A stretch of DNA of 64,000 nt, from assembly GCF_002367995.1 (NCBI RefSeq), contig NZ_AP018207.1, positions 6,928,198 through 6,992,197 on the forward strand, read 5' to 3'. A model generated the notes under the pieces. It was not told the origin of the DNA and made no database searches. It worked only from the letters and a program-made list of their open reading frames with translations. The position numbers and the translations under genes were made by a program. The DNA comes from Calothrix brevissima NIES-22. GTDB lineage: Bacteria; Cyanobacteriota; Cyanobacteriia; Cyanobacteriales; Nostocaceae. Of the stretch, positions 1 through 9,300 are shown in pieces (position 1 is the stretch's first letter; each line of letters begins with the position of its first letter).

Positions 1-206
1 TCATGTTAGTCTTAGCACAGCGCCGTCTTCCCTATGTCGAATTTACTCCTGCTCAAATCAAACAAGCGTTAACGGGATATGGTAATGCTGAAAAATATGA
101 AGTGCAAGAGGCTGTGGCTAGGGAGTTAGATTTAGAGGAAATTCCTAAACCAGATGATGCGGCGGATGCTTTGGCGGTAGCTTTAACGGCTTGGTTTCAG
201 ATTTAA
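1..206 (+). CDS. ruvC: Holliday junction resolvase RuvC, C-terminal fragment
   Basis: The gene is cut by the left window edge; the frame is open from the first bases to TAA at 204-206. The visible 67 residues match the RuvC C-terminus: a [19 protein letters not shown] stretch that precedes the last catalytic region, then [10 protein letters not shown], which contains the final acidic active-site residues of the family. RuvC cleaves Holliday junctions as a dimer on RuvAB-bound DNA. The true start lies outside the window. The next gene is more than 500 bases away, so it appears to end its transcription unit. Confidence 0.9.
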   Translation, partial: MLVLAQRRLPYVEFTPAQIKQALTGYGNAEKYEVQEAVARELDLEEIPKPDDAADALAVALTAWFQI

Positions 207-218
207 TCTTGTTATAAG

Positions 219-282
219 TAGGGCGGTGCAATTAAACATAACTGGCAAGGGCTGTCATTTGTCATTGGTAAGGGTTTCAAGC
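219..282 (+). repeat. Dispersed imperfect repeat, copy A (about 60 bp)
   Basis: Shares TGTCATTTGTCATTG and flanking matches (CAATTAAA.ATAACT upstream, AAGGTTTC-like downstream) with 11798-11858. It is noncoding in both places. It looks like a degenerate member of a cyanobacterial interspersed family. Confidence 0.55.
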
Positions 283-372
283 CAATTTACGTTTCGTAAC
301 ATAGTTTGGTTTTTTTCCACCGACTTACTTACCAATTCAAATAGTCTTTGCGACACATCAAAATATGCTAGA

Positions 373-404
373 GAGCATGGCAGTGCCAGTGCCCCTACAA
401 TCTG
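373..404 (+). repeat. Palindromic dispersed repeat (CATGGCAGTGCC family)
   Basis: GAGCATGGCAGTGCCAGTGC followed by CCCTACAATCTG. Related copies occur at 19172-19206 and 22522-22549, always ending CCCCTAC. It can form a GGCA/TGCC-centred hairpin. Confidence 0.65.
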
Positions 405-749
405 GCGCATTCTTTTTTTCAATTGGTATTACCTGTTAATAAATTAAGATTTTTGGTAATTTTTGCGTAAATCTTGTTTAATTTTGTAATGATTTATGCA
501 TTTTAACTATATCGGTACTATTTTCTTAATTAATTTGTATTAATTTCTGCTGTAATCTCCTGGAAATTCCGGATTTAACTGCAAAAAGTAGCATTTAACA
601 CATACTTACTAACTAATATATATTCTTATGATGTAAAACCAATACCCAAAGGCTTATCTATTAAAGCTCCTGTGTAAGTAATAGTTACAGCTATAATAGC
701 TTTTTTAGTCTAAATTATTAATTACAACCAGCTTAATAGTACTGATACT

Positions 750-2093
750 GTGCTAAAAACGGAAATTTCTACATCTCACTCTGATACTACGGGCAATGCT
801 GCCCAAGCCATTGCCACATTTGATGCTCAATCCTTAGCCTTACCAGGTACGCCTATTAGTCCTAGTCAGGCGACAATCAGTAAAACTCCCTATATTGCGC
901 CTCAAGCCGGATCGTTAACTCTTGAAGAAACGGCGATCGCTCATCAAGCTTGGTTATATTTCCAACGCAACTGGAATGAGCAAACAGGCTTAGTTAATTC
1001 CCTTGATGGCGTGACTTCTGTGACCATGTCCGATCAAGCGGTGGCGATCGCAGCTTTAATTAGTGCTAGAGAACTCAAATTTGTCTCTGGATATGAATTT
1101 GAAGTCAAAATCGGTAGAATGCTGCAAACTCTAGCCTCTCTACCCTTGTATAAAGGCGAACTACCCAACAAAGTTTATAATTCTCAAACTTTAGTACCAA
1201 TAAATTATGGTCAGCTAGAGCAAAAGCAAGAAATTGGCTGGTCAGCCATTGATATCGGACGCTTGGCCATTTGGTTGAAGATTTTAGGCACAAAATATCC
1301 CCAATTTCAACAGCAAACCGAAGCTATTTGGCAGCATTGGCAAGTACAACGCCTCACCAAAAACGGACAATTGTACGGTACTACCATAATTAATGGTAAA
1401 GAACAGTACCACCAAGAAGGACGTTTAGGTTATGAAAATTATGCCGCCTTTGGGTTAAAACTTTGGGGATTACCTGTAAAGGAAGCTTTAAATTATCAGT
1501 CTCATGTCGCCTTTGTGAATCTTTACGGTAAAGGCGTACCCTATGACGAACGCAATCACGAAAATTCGGGAGCGAATAATTACGTTGTCAGCGAACCTTA
1601 TATTCTCGATGGGATTGAAACCGGTTTTCAAACTGTACCAAAAGCTTACGCCGATAGAGTTTTAGCCGCCCAAGAAGCTCGTTATTTAACGACAAAACAA
1701 TTAACAGCCTTAACCGCCGACTATATAGATCGTCCTCCCTACTTTGTTTACAGTAGTTTGTTTGTGAATAAAGAACCTTGGGCGACAATTACAGAAAATC
1801 TCGAAAAACACCATGATTTACGCTTTTTGAGTACCAAGGCGGCGATTGGCTGGCATGTATTGTATAACACTGCTTATACTCGTCAGCTATTTAATTTTGT
1901 CCAAAGAAATCTCATGTCTAATAAAGGCTGGTACAACGGCTTTTATGAATCTCTCAAGCAAATAAATCAAGCTTTAACAGCTAATAATAACGGGCTAATT
2001 CTGGAGAGTTTGCTCTATAAATCTGTGGGACAACCATTGATTGTTTGGGCTGGGGTAAAATTGACACGTGGGGCGGCGAATAAGCCTGCTTAA
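750..2093 (+). CDS. DUF3131 domain-containing protein
   Basis: 447 residues from a GTG start; no strong ribosome binding site is visible, so the start is uncertain. Residues about 55-440 match the DUF3131 family, an all-helical toroid-like fold: an aromatic-rich AWLYFQRNW opening, TMSDQAVAIAAL, the family-typical GWSAIDIGRLAIWL, GYENYAAFGLKLWG, and the closing GWYNGFYES with NNNGLILESLLYK. The biochemical activity of the family is not established; members often sit near polysaccharide or envelope genes. There is no signal peptide; the first 50 residues are Ser/Thr/Pro-rich and look disordered. The cytochrome b gene lies 84 bp downstream on the same strand, so co-transcription is possible. Confidence 0.8.
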   Translation: MLKTEISTSHSDTTGNAAQAIATFDAQSLALPGTPISPSQATISKTPYIAPQAGSLTLEETAIAHQAWLYFQRNWNEQTGLVNSLDGVTSVTMSDQAVAIAALISARELKFVSGYEFEVKIGRMLQTLASLPLYKGELPNKVYNSQTLVPINYGQLEQKQEIGWSAIDIGRLAIWLKILGTKYPQFQQQTEAIWQHWQVQRLTKNGQLYGTTIINGKEQYHQEGRLGYENYAAFGLKLWGLPVKEALNYQSHVAFVNLYGKGVPYDERNHENSGANNYVVSEPYILDGIETGFQTVPKAYADRVLAAQEARYLTTKQLTALTADYIDRPPYFVYSSLFVNKEPWATITENLEKHHDLRFLSTKAAIGWHVLYNTAYTRQLFNFVQRNLMSNKGWYNGFYESLKQINQALTANNNGLILESLLYKSVGQPLIVWAGVKLTRGAANKPA

Positions 2094-2177
2094 AAATTAG
2101 ATCTATAGCTATTTGATGCAAGTTGTGAAATTATTTTGGAGGTAGGAAATAGACAATCACGGCTAGATCAAATATCT

Positions 2178-2777
2178 ATGAGTTCGACCATTCCCACGCA
2201 AAGAGGTAAGTTACCCAAACAAGCCATAGGGGCTAAGATTTTCCACACGGGAAATATTATTAGCTTATTTCTTATGCTTACCAGTGGACTACAAATTTAC
2301 AATGCTAATCCGGTTTTTGGCGGGCGTGCAGGTTTACATATTCCGCCCATATTTACCTTAGGAGGTTGGTTAGCAGGAGGTAGACACTGGCATTTTTTTG
2401 CTATGTGGTTTTTTTCTATAAATTTATTGTGGTATGGAGTTTATATTTTAATTACCCGTCGTTGGCGACATCGATTTTTGGGTGGGAACGATATGAAAGC
2501 ATTACAAAAAAGCCACAACTCCAAGCGGCTAATTTATGCTTGGCATCGCCTAGTATATACAGCGATTATTCCTATTTTGCTTATCGCTATATTTACAGGT
2601 GTAGGCATGTATAAACCTGCACAGTTTCCTTGGATAGTTAATTTATTTGGCAGTTGGCAAGGACTGCGAATTGCTCACTTTTGTTCAGTCCCAATAGTCA
2701 TTGGATTTGCGATCGCTCATTCTCTACTAGGACGCAAAGCCGGGGGTGAGCAACTAACAGAATCGATGTTTTGGTGA
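2178..2777 (+). CDS. Membrane cytochrome b (thiosulfate reductase / b561-like)
   Basis: About 199 residues from ATG 2178. An in-frame TTG at 2136 would add 14 residues, but the GGAGG there lies inside that extension. Four hydrophobic segments are visible: FHTGNIISLFLMLTSGLQIY, HWHFFAMWFFSINLLWYGVY, LVYTAIIPILLIAIFTGVGM, and a last one containing AHFCSVPIVIGFAIAHSLLG. Histidines placed in or near these helices are the likely haem ligands of the dihaem cytochrome b fold. Members usually pass electrons between quinone and a partner oxidoreductase; no partner is adjacent here, so the substrate is unknown. The protein should be an integral plasma or thylakoid membrane protein. Confidence 0.75.
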   Translation: MSSTIPTQRGKLPKQAIGAKIFHTGNIISLFLMLTSGLQIYNANPVFGGRAGLHIPPIFTLGGWLAGGRHWHFFAMWFFSINLLWYGVYILITRRWRHRFLGGNDMKALQKSHNSKRLIYAWHRLVYTAIIPILLIAIFTGVGMYKPAQFPWIVNLFGSWQGLRIAHFCSVPIVIGFAIAHSLLGRKAGGEQLTESMFW

Positions 2778-2816
2778 ACTCAACAGCAAAAAGCGTGCAA
2801 TTTGCGCCAAATCAAG

Positions 2817-3125
2817 TCATAATATCCATTCGGAGCTGCGTTCGCCTAAATCTAGGGGAATGCTCACAGCCTTGCCTAAGCGGGGACGCTCCCTTGTCTG
2901 TGTAATAAATGTCTGTACCTGGGATGCTCCTCCTAAAGCATGGAGATAATTGGCAATGCTATCTAGATGGGCCTGGTACTCCTCTTCACTCAAAGGAAAA
3001 GAAGCCTGCTCTAGATATTTCCACATGACTTGGAGAAAGATTTTCCCTTGAGAGCGCCGCAGCTGCACATCGTAAGAATAGCCCCATTTATCAACCAACA
3101 GTTGACGTAATTCCTGTCCTGTCAT
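2817..3125 (-). CDS. DUF3067 family protein
   Basis: 102 residues from ATG 3125 (MTGQELRQLLVDKWGYSYDV); a TTG four codons upstream is also in frame. The KWGYSYDVQLRR start, the IFLQVMWKYLEQASFPLSE centre and the PRLGKAVSIPLDLGER end match DUF3067, a small family of cyanobacteria and plastids. No signal peptide or membrane segment is seen. It is divergent from petC across a 230-bp gap. The conserved neighbourhood suggests a photosynthesis-related role, which is an inference only. Confidence 0.75.
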   Translation of the reverse strand: MTGQELRQLLVDKWGYSYDVQLRRSQGKIFLQVMWKYLEQASFPLSEEEYQAHLDSIANYLHALGGASQVQTFITQTRERPRLGKAVSIPLDLGERSSEWIL

Positions 3126-3355
3126 AGGTTGTCTCAATTAGAATTTACATTTAGTTATGATGTTAAGTTCCGTAACTCAAGTATGATAAGGATATAAAGA
3201 AATGTAATGCTAACAGAAAAGATGCTAGAAATATCTTGGAACAGAGAAGTATGGCATTTTTGTGGGCATTAACATTTCGACTTAGATAAGAGTTGCTCAC
3301 CTACTAGTACTCTTATCAAAATGCTTAACAAAATACACGAAAGAGCGCGTAGATT
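3126..3355. promoter_or_regulatory. Divergent intergenic region, DUF3067 / petC
   Basis: The 230-bp gap must hold promoters for both flanking genes. A TATGAT hexamer at about 3182-3187 could be a -10 box for petC transcription, but no convincing -35 partner is seen. The 5' leader of petC would then be about 160 nt. Confidence 0.3.
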
Positions 3356-3895
3356 ATGGCTCAATTTTCTGAATCAGCAGACGTGCCCGATATGGGGCGT
3401 CGTCAATTCATGAATCTGCTCACTTTTGGAACCGTCACTGGAGTGGCTCTGGGTGCATTGTATCCCGTGGTCAAGTATTTTATTCCACCAGCTAGTGGTG
3501 GCGCTGGTGGCGGTGCAACAGCAAAAGACGAACTGGGCAACGATGTGAGCGTCAGCAAATTTCTAGCAAGCCATAATGTAGGCGATCGCGCCCTAGTTCA
3601 GGGACTCAAAGGCGACCCCACTTATCTTGTTGTAGAAAGCAAAGAAGCTATAGGTGATTACGGGATTAATGCTATCTGTACCCACTTAGGTTGTGTTGTC
3701 CCCTGGAACGTAGCCGAGAACAAATTCAAATGTCCTTGTCATGGTTCCCAATATGACGCCACCGGTAAAGTTGTTCGCGGCCCAGCACCTAAGTCTTTGC
3801 CTTTGGCTCATACCACTGTACAAGACGATAAAGTCGTCATTAGTCCTTGGACTGAAACCGACTTCCGCACAGGCGAAGAACCTTGGTGGGCTTAA
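3356..3895 (+). CDS. petC: Cytochrome b6f complex Rieske iron-sulfur subunit
   Basis: 179 residues, the usual length for PetC. The N-terminus has a twin-Arg-containing GRRQFMN followed by one hydrophobic anchor ([20 protein letters not shown], residues 21-40) and a Gly-rich hinge (GGAGGGA). The two cluster-binding boxes are CTHLGC (108-113) and CPCHGS (126-131), giving Cys108, His110, Cys126 and His129 as [2Fe-2S] ligands and Cys113/Cys128 as the disulfide. It accepts electrons from plastoquinol and passes them to cytochrome f across the lumen face of the thylakoid. It heads the petC-petA pair; the 125-bp gap between them is filled with repeats. Confidence 0.97.
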   Translation: MAQFSESADVPDMGRRQFMNLLTFGTVTGVALGALYPVVKYFIPPASGGAGGGATAKDELGNDVSVSKFLASHNVGDRALVQGLKGDPTYLVVESKEAIGDYGINAICTHLGCVVPWNVAENKFKCPCHGSQYDATGKVVRGPAPKSLPLAHTTVQDDKVVISPWTETDFRTGEEPWWA

Positions 3896-3902
3896 TTATT
3901 TT

Positions 3903-3991
3903 AGTCAAAAGTCCATAGTCAAAAGTCCATAGTGTAAACCATTAACTATTGACTATTGACTATTGACCAATGACTAATGACTAATGACTAA
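3903..3991 (+). repeat. Short tandem repeats inside the petC-petA gap
   Basis: AGTCAAAAGTCCAT is repeated twice, then CTATTGA and CTAATGA heptamer units run in tandem to about 3991. This is the STRR-type heptamer family of heterocystous cyanobacteria. It separates two genes that are normally co-transcribed; the units could pair with each other in the mRNA. Confidence 0.75.
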
Positions 3992-4020
3992 TTCATGAGA
4001 GAATCGTTGCCCTTATAGAG

Positions 4021-5022
4021 ATGAGAAATGCTTCGATAATCGCGAGGTTAGCTCGCAATACCAGAGCAATAGTTAAAGTATTGCTCGTGGCGATCGCTAC
4101 AGTGACATTCTACTTCACCAGCGATTTAGCTCTGCCCCAATCTGCTGCTGCCTATCCTTTTTGGGCCCAGCAAACCTATCCAGAAACCCCCCGCGAACCT
4201 ACTGGGCGAATTGTTTGCGCCAACTGTCACCTAGCTGCAAAGCCGACAGAAGTGGAAGTTCCCCAATCAGTTCTACCTGACACTGTGTTTAAAGCTGTGG
4301 TGAAAATCCCCTACGATACCAGCGTCCAGCAGGTAGGTGCTGATGGTTCTAAAGTCGGCTTAAACGTCGGTGCGGTATTGATGCTTCCCGAAGGCTTCAA
4401 AATTGCTCCCGAAGATCGCATTCCTGAAGAACTGAAAGAGGAAGTTGGCGATACTTACTTCCAAACCTACAGCGAAGAGAAAGAAAACGTTGTCATCGTC
4501 GGCCCCTTACCTGGCGAACAGTATCAGGAAATAATCTTCCCAGTTCTTTCCCCTAACCCCGCAACTGATAAAAATATCCACTTTGGTAAATATTCAGTGC
4601 ATGTAGGTGGTAACCGGGGACGCGGACAAGTTTACCCAACTGGCGAAAAGAGCAATAACACCGTTTATAACGCTTCTGCTGCTGGTACAATCACCAAGAT
4701 TGCTAAAGAAGAAGATGACGAGGGTAACCTCCAATATTTAGTGAGCATCCAAACCGAATCTGGTGAAGTTGTCACTGATACAATTCCTTTAGGCCCAGAA
4801 TTAATTGTTTCTGAAGGACAAGCAGTAAAATCTGGTGATGCTTTGACAGATAATCCTAACGTTGGTGGATTTGGTCAAAGAGATGCAGAAATTGTATTGC
4901 AAGATGCTAATCGCATTAAATGGTTGATTGCATTCATCGCACTGGTGATGCTAGCTCAAGTCATGCTCGTCTTGAAGAAGAAGCAGGTTGAGAAAGTTCA
5001 AGCGGCTGAAATGAATTTCTAA
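4021..5022 (+). CDS. petA: Cytochrome f (apocytochrome f)
   Basis: 333 residues. A Sec signal peptide (hydrophobic [15 protein letters not shown], cleavage after SAAA) leaves Tyr45 ([10 protein letters not shown]) as the mature N-terminus; in this family the Tyr alpha-amino group is the axial haem ligand. The haem is bound at CANCH (residues 66-70). A large lumenal domain follows, including the small-domain region around [18 protein letters not shown]-terminal membrane anchor ([20 protein letters not shown]) ends in a short [15 protein letters not shown] stromal tail. Electrons go from the Rieske protein to plastocyanin or cytochrome c6. A strong terminator lies 27 bp downstream. Confidence 0.97.
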   Translation: MRNASIIARLARNTRAIVKVLLVAIATVTFYFTSDLALPQSAAAYPFWAQQTYPETPREPTGRIVCANCHLAAKPTEVEVPQSVLPDTVFKAVVKIPYDTSVQQVGADGSKVGLNVGAVLMLPEGFKIAPEDRIPEELKEEVGDTYFQTYSEEKENVVIVGPLPGEQYQEIIFPVLSPNPATDKNIHFGKYSVHVGGNRGRGQVYPTGEKSNNTVYNASAAGTITKIAKEEDDEGNLQYLVSIQTESGEVVTDTIPLGPELIVSEGQAVKSGDALTDNPNVGGFGQRDAEIVLQDANRIKWLIAFIALVMLAQVMLVLKKKQVEKVQAAEMNF

Positions 5023-5048
5023 ATGATTTGCGAATTCATTTATTTTCA

Positions 5049-5073
5049 GACAGGCGTATCGCCTGTCTTTTTT
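5049..5073 (+). terminator. Rho-independent terminator after petA
   Basis: GACAGGC (5049-5055), loop GTATC, GCCTGTC (5061-5067), then six T. The 7-bp stem is perfect and GC-rich. It should end the petC-petA transcript. Confidence 0.88.
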
Positions 5074-5233
5074 ATTGCCGATCCTACTGAAAGCACGCTC
5101 ACAATCGCACTGTTGGGTGTGGATTACCCCACTTTTAATATCGGTATGCACGTTAGTTTGGATATTGCAATGTTTGTAACAAGAAAGTTATATTTATTTA
5201 CATAAAGTTACAAAACTTAAGTAGAGGTTTGAA

Positions 5234-5467
5234 ATGACTATCTTAATTGCATTATTGGTTGTCGGTTGGGTAGCTGCTTCAGTTATCGGTACCTTGGCTT
5301 ATTTTTTAGGAGAGCAAAGCAAACCCATCCACGAGCGTAACTGGCGCTCAGATACTTTTGAAAAGTTGGCGAAGTCAATTACAGGACAAGACATCGACTA
5401 TAGCGATCGCACTCCTGCTTATGCCTATACAACGGATGCTTACACCAGTCGCAATCTACCTCAATAA
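5234..5467 (+). CDS. Psb35-like small PSII-associated membrane protein
   Basis: 77 residues. One N-terminal membrane helix (ILIALLVVGWVAASVIGTLA), then YFLGEQSKPIHERNWRS and an acidic, Tyr-rich soluble tail. The GEQSKPIHERNWRS stretch following a single helix resembles the cyanobacterial Ssl2148/Psb35 family, reported to accompany the CP47 assembly module of photosystem II. I recognise the family from memory, so the name is less certain than the membrane topology. AGAGG at about 5222-5226 is the ribosome binding site. The gene stands alone between the petA terminator and another hairpin, so it is probably monocistronic. Confidence 0.65.
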   Translation: MTILIALLVVGWVAASVIGTLAYFLGEQSKPIHERNWRSDTFEKLAKSITGQDIDYSDRTPAYAYTTDAYTSRNLPQ

Positions 5468-5504
5468 AAGTTAAGGTAGCGCATTAGCATGACAACAGAT
5501 ATAG

Positions 5505-5525
5505 CCCCCAAGGCATTATTGGGGG
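5505..5525 (+). terminator. Probable terminator after the Psb35-like gene
   Basis: CCCCCAA (5505-5511), GCATTA-type loop, TTGGGGG (5519-5525). The stem is strong but only a short CT-rich tail follows, so termination may be partial. Confidence 0.55.
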
Positions 5526-5682
5526 TCTGACTTTACAAAAACTTCAAATGATTGACGTTTTATGAAGAATATGTTAAATATATTAATATAAGCTTACAAA
5601 GCTAAAAAATTTCAATATTTAGAACAACGACAACGCAGAAGAAAAATCTGACATTTGGGTATCTCGGAGTTTTCTTCTTTCA

Positions 5683-5716
5683 CCTCGGCTTCCACATCGG
5701 GCCGAGGTTTTATTTT
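5683..5716 (+). terminator. Orphan terminator, possible 3' end of a small RNA
   Basis: CCTCGGC (5683-5689), 11-nt loop, GCCGAGG (5701-5707), then TTTTATTTT. It lies about 215 bp past the Psb35-like gene and beyond that gene's own hairpin, with no coding frame before it. It may end a small RNA that starts between about 5530 and 5650; no promoter was identified. Confidence 0.5.
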
Positions 5717-5720
5717 GGGT

Positions 5721-5846
5721 TTGTCAGTTGTCAGTTGTCAGTTGTCAGTTGTCAGTTGTCAGTTGTCAGTTGTCAGTTGTCAGTTGTCAGTTGTCAGTTG
5801 TCAGTTGTTAGTTGTCAGTTGTCAGTTGTCAGTTGTCAGTTGTCAG
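5721..5846 (+). repeat. Heptamer array (TTGTCAG)n
   Basis: About 18 tandem copies of TTGTCAG with one or two single-base variants (TTGTTAG). It is a classic STRR-type array. A 64-codon open frame across it is an artefact of the period. Confidence 0.92.
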
Positions 5847-5861
5847 TAGCTAGTGCTGGGT

Positions 5862-5942
5862 AACTAATGACCAATGACTAATGACTAATGACCAATGACC
5901 ATTGACCAATGACCATTGACCAATGACCATTGACCATTGACC
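5862..5942 (+). repeat. Heptamer array (AATGACC / AATGACT / ATTGACC)n
   Basis: Tandem AATGAC-type units with alternating last bases, separated from the previous array by about 15 bp. The same unit type occurs in the petC-petA gap. Confidence 0.85.
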
Positions 5943-6036
5943 CAATTTCAGCAACTTCGGTATATACCCTAAAGACATTGGGCGATAAGCAGGTAACAAT
6001 TGATTCGTATTAAGCATCTGTAACCACTCCAGACAG

Positions 6037-6072
6037 CTCCAGAAATCCTGAGAGACAATCTGGAGTTTCTTT
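6037..6072 (+). terminator. Hairpin with T-run upstream of the exporter gene
   Basis: CTCCAGA (6037-6043; a second CTCCAGA lies at 6027-6033) can pair with TCTGGAG (6059-6065), followed by TTTCTTTT. Either left arm can be used, so two alternative stems exist. It could end a short upstream RNA or act as an attenuator for the gene at 6400. Confidence 0.45.
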
Positions 6073-6399
6073 TATGTAAGCTACACAACATTTAAGCTAT
6101 TTGCAGACGCGATCGCTTAGTTAGCAGGTCAATCGGGCGCATCAAAAATTACCTGCAACTAAGCTAGCACCACAATATGAAATTACCTCTGCATTAAGTA
6201 TTATATTTAACAAGACATCACTGTAACTTGTCAATTTCCTCGCAAAATGACACCAAGAGTAACTTTTTTAAGTAAAACTTCGCAAAGATTGTAACTTTTT
6301 CCCTGCATAATGTGTACTATGCCAGGAGATATCTTTCTTAAAGCCTAGTAGCCAACTACAAATAAGTAAAACCTATATAAAAGTGATTAATAAGCCTGC

Positions 6400-9300
6400 A
6401 TGACTTATATTAAGAACGCTTTTGAAGAATTTCTTCCCAGTATCGAAGGTTTTGACCAATTACCCCAAGAGGAAATCGTCGAACTCGCGCAACAATTACA
6501 AGCGTGGCGCTACCGCATAGGTCAAAAAATTATCGGTAAGGAAGTTGTTCCTGACAAAATTACAATTATTTATGAAGGACAAGTACGCCTTTTAGGATAC
6601 GATCCGCAAACCCAAATGCCAATAACTTTGAGGTTATTGCAACCAGGAGAAGTACTAGGAGAAATCGGTTTTTTGCGTCAAGTGGGTTGTGAAACAGCGA
6701 TCGCATCCACAGAAACAGTCTGTGTCACCTTAAGTACGGTTGAATACTTACGGCTGCTGTCTTCCTACCCAGCTTTTGCCAATGTGCGCAGAAATCGCCC
6801 CCATATTATTGAGATATTTGATGTCATTGGCTGGCAATTAGAAAAGCAAGCTTTAGCCAGTGCTAATCTCAAAGAACTATCAGAACAAGCTTTACCCAAG
6901 GCGAAAGTAAATTACATCCCGCCAGGAAGAACCCGACTAAATCAACTCAATCATGACAGCGTTTGGTTTGTCAGTGGTAGTGGTTCAGTTGATAATTTAG
7001 CTACATGTTCGCGCTTGCAATTTAGTGATGGCGGAAACATTGAAGTCGAAGGGCCAAATGCCATCCGGATACTCGGTTTAGATCCGGCTAATTTGTATTT
7101 CCTCGAGGATGAGCCAGTACAAGAGCAGGTAACGACGATTCAGTCTCAGTCTCAGTCTATATCTCGCTCTCACTCGCAACCACGCTACTCACTTGAGTCA
7201 GTAGATATTCCCTACGCCTCTGTAGAAGAGGTTTCCCAACCAGCAGTAGGCTCCAAGGGTAAGCAAAAAAATCAGAAATTTCCCTTCTTTCGGGGAACTG
7301 GGGAGGTAAACACCACCTTTGCCTGTTTTCAGATGCTCTGCAAACACCTCAACATTCCCTTTCGGCGAGAAGTCGTGCGGCGCATCTTAACAGAGCAAAT
7401 GCGAAAACAGGGTACGCTCTCATATCAGCTTTGTGCTTACCTTTCAGAGTTAATTGGACTCAAAGCTCATCTAGTAGATATCCCTGTCAGCGCCATTACC
7501 AGGATTCCCACACCAGCATTGATTCGCTATGGTGATAGTTTTGCGGTTTTATATGCAGCCGATGCTAATTCTGTAGTGGTGGGTGTCCCATCTCAAGGGA
7601 TTTTACGCTGCAAACCAGCTGAATTAGTCGCTGGTTTGGATGTGGATGAAAGCAAAATGCCGCCTCAAGTGCGGATATTGCTGGTAGCTGCTACTAAAGA
7701 AACACCTCAAGAGCGGTTCGGCTTGCGGTGGTTTATTCCCTATTTATCGCGCCACCGTCGCGTACTCATAGAAGTTTTTGTTGCTTCCTTCTTTGTGCAA
7801 TTGGCTGCATTAGCTAATCCCCTAGTTATTCAGCTAATTATTGATAAAGTCATTGTCCAAAATAGCATTAATACGCTGAATGTTTTAGGGGTATTACTAT
7901 TAGTAGTTGGCATATTTGAAGCCATACTAACTACCTTGCGGACATACTTATTTGTTGATACGACCAACCGCATTGATATGAGTTTGGGGTCGGAAATTAT
8001 CGACCACTTACTGCGCTTACCACTGAGATATTTTGAAAAGCGACCAGTAGGTGAATTATCAACGCGAATTAACGAATTAGAAAATATCCGCCAATTTCTG
8101 ACAGGTACAGCTTTAACGGTGGGATTAGATGCAGTATTTTCGGTGGTTTATATCATCGTCATGCTGTTTTACAGTTGGCAATTGACACTGGTAGGTTTGG
8201 GGACAATTCCCGTCTTTGTGATTATCACCTTAATTGCTTCACCTACTGTTAGCAGACAGTTACGTAGTAAAGCCGAACGCAACTCCGAAACTCAATCTTA
8301 TTTAGTTGAGGTGATGTCGGGGATTCAAACAGTAAAAGCGCAGAATATCGAATTGCGATCGCGCTTTTCTTGGCAAGAGCGTTATGCAAAGTATGTGGCT
8401 GCTGGGTTTAAAACTGTGATCACCTCTACTCTAGCCAATTCTACGAGTAACTTTCTCAACAAACTCAGTAGTTTATTAGTGTTGTGGGTAGGTGCTTATT
8501 TAGTACTGAAAAATGAATTAACTCTTGGGGAATTAATCGCCTTTAGAATTATCTCTGGCTACGTTACCAGCCCAATATTACGTTTAGCGCAACTGTGGCA
8601 AAACTTCCAAGAAACCGCCTTATCTTTAGAGCGGTTAAGCGATATTGTTGATACACCCGAAGAAGCAGAAACTAATCGCGATAACATCCCCTTACCAGCA
8701 ATTAAGGGAGCAGTCAAATATGAAAATGTTTCCTTCCGCTTTGCGCCTAGCGGGCCCTTACAACTGTCGAGTGTGAATGTGGACATTCCCGCCGGACACT
8801 TTGTGGGAATTGTCGGTCAGAGTGGATCGGGTAAAAGTACGATGATGAAATTACTGCTGAGACTCTATGATATCGAGTCTGGGAGAATTCTCATCGATGG
8901 TTATGATATTTCCAAAGTAGAACTGTATTCCCTGCGGCGACAGCTGGGTGTAGTACCGCAAGATCCACTGTTATTTGATGGTACAGTGCAAGAAAATATT
9001 GCCTTAACTAATCCCGAAGCCACCACCGAAGAAATTATCGAAGCGGCTCGCATTGCTGTTGCCCATGACTTTATCATGGGATTGCCTAATGGTTACAATA
9101 CCCGTGTGGGTGAACGAGGTGCAGCACTTTCTGGGGGACAAAGACAGAGAATTGCGATCGCGCGATCGGTTTTGCAACGACCAAAATTATTAGTATTAGA
9201 CGAAGCAACTAGTGCTCTCGATTACCCAACAGAAAGACAAGTCTGTCTGAACTTAGCTCAAGGCTTTAAAGGTAGTACGGTGTTTTTTATTACCCACCGC

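Larger units (their letters stand above)
207..749. other. Intergenic region with two dispersed repeats
   Basis: No convincing gene. A 73-codon open frame at 226-447 has no recognisable product and is made largely of repeat DNA. Positions 219-282 resemble 11798-11858. Positions 373-404 hold a member of the CATGGCAGTGCC / CCCCTAC palindrome family. The rest is AT-rich and probably carries the promoter of the DUF3131 gene, which I cannot place. Confidence 0.6.

Noticed and set aside
226..447. 73-codon plus-strand open frame
   Set aside because: Composed of two dispersed repeats, with no ribosome binding site or family signature.
5023..5205. 60-codon frame after petA
   Set aside because: It runs through the petA terminator hairpin and has no protein features.
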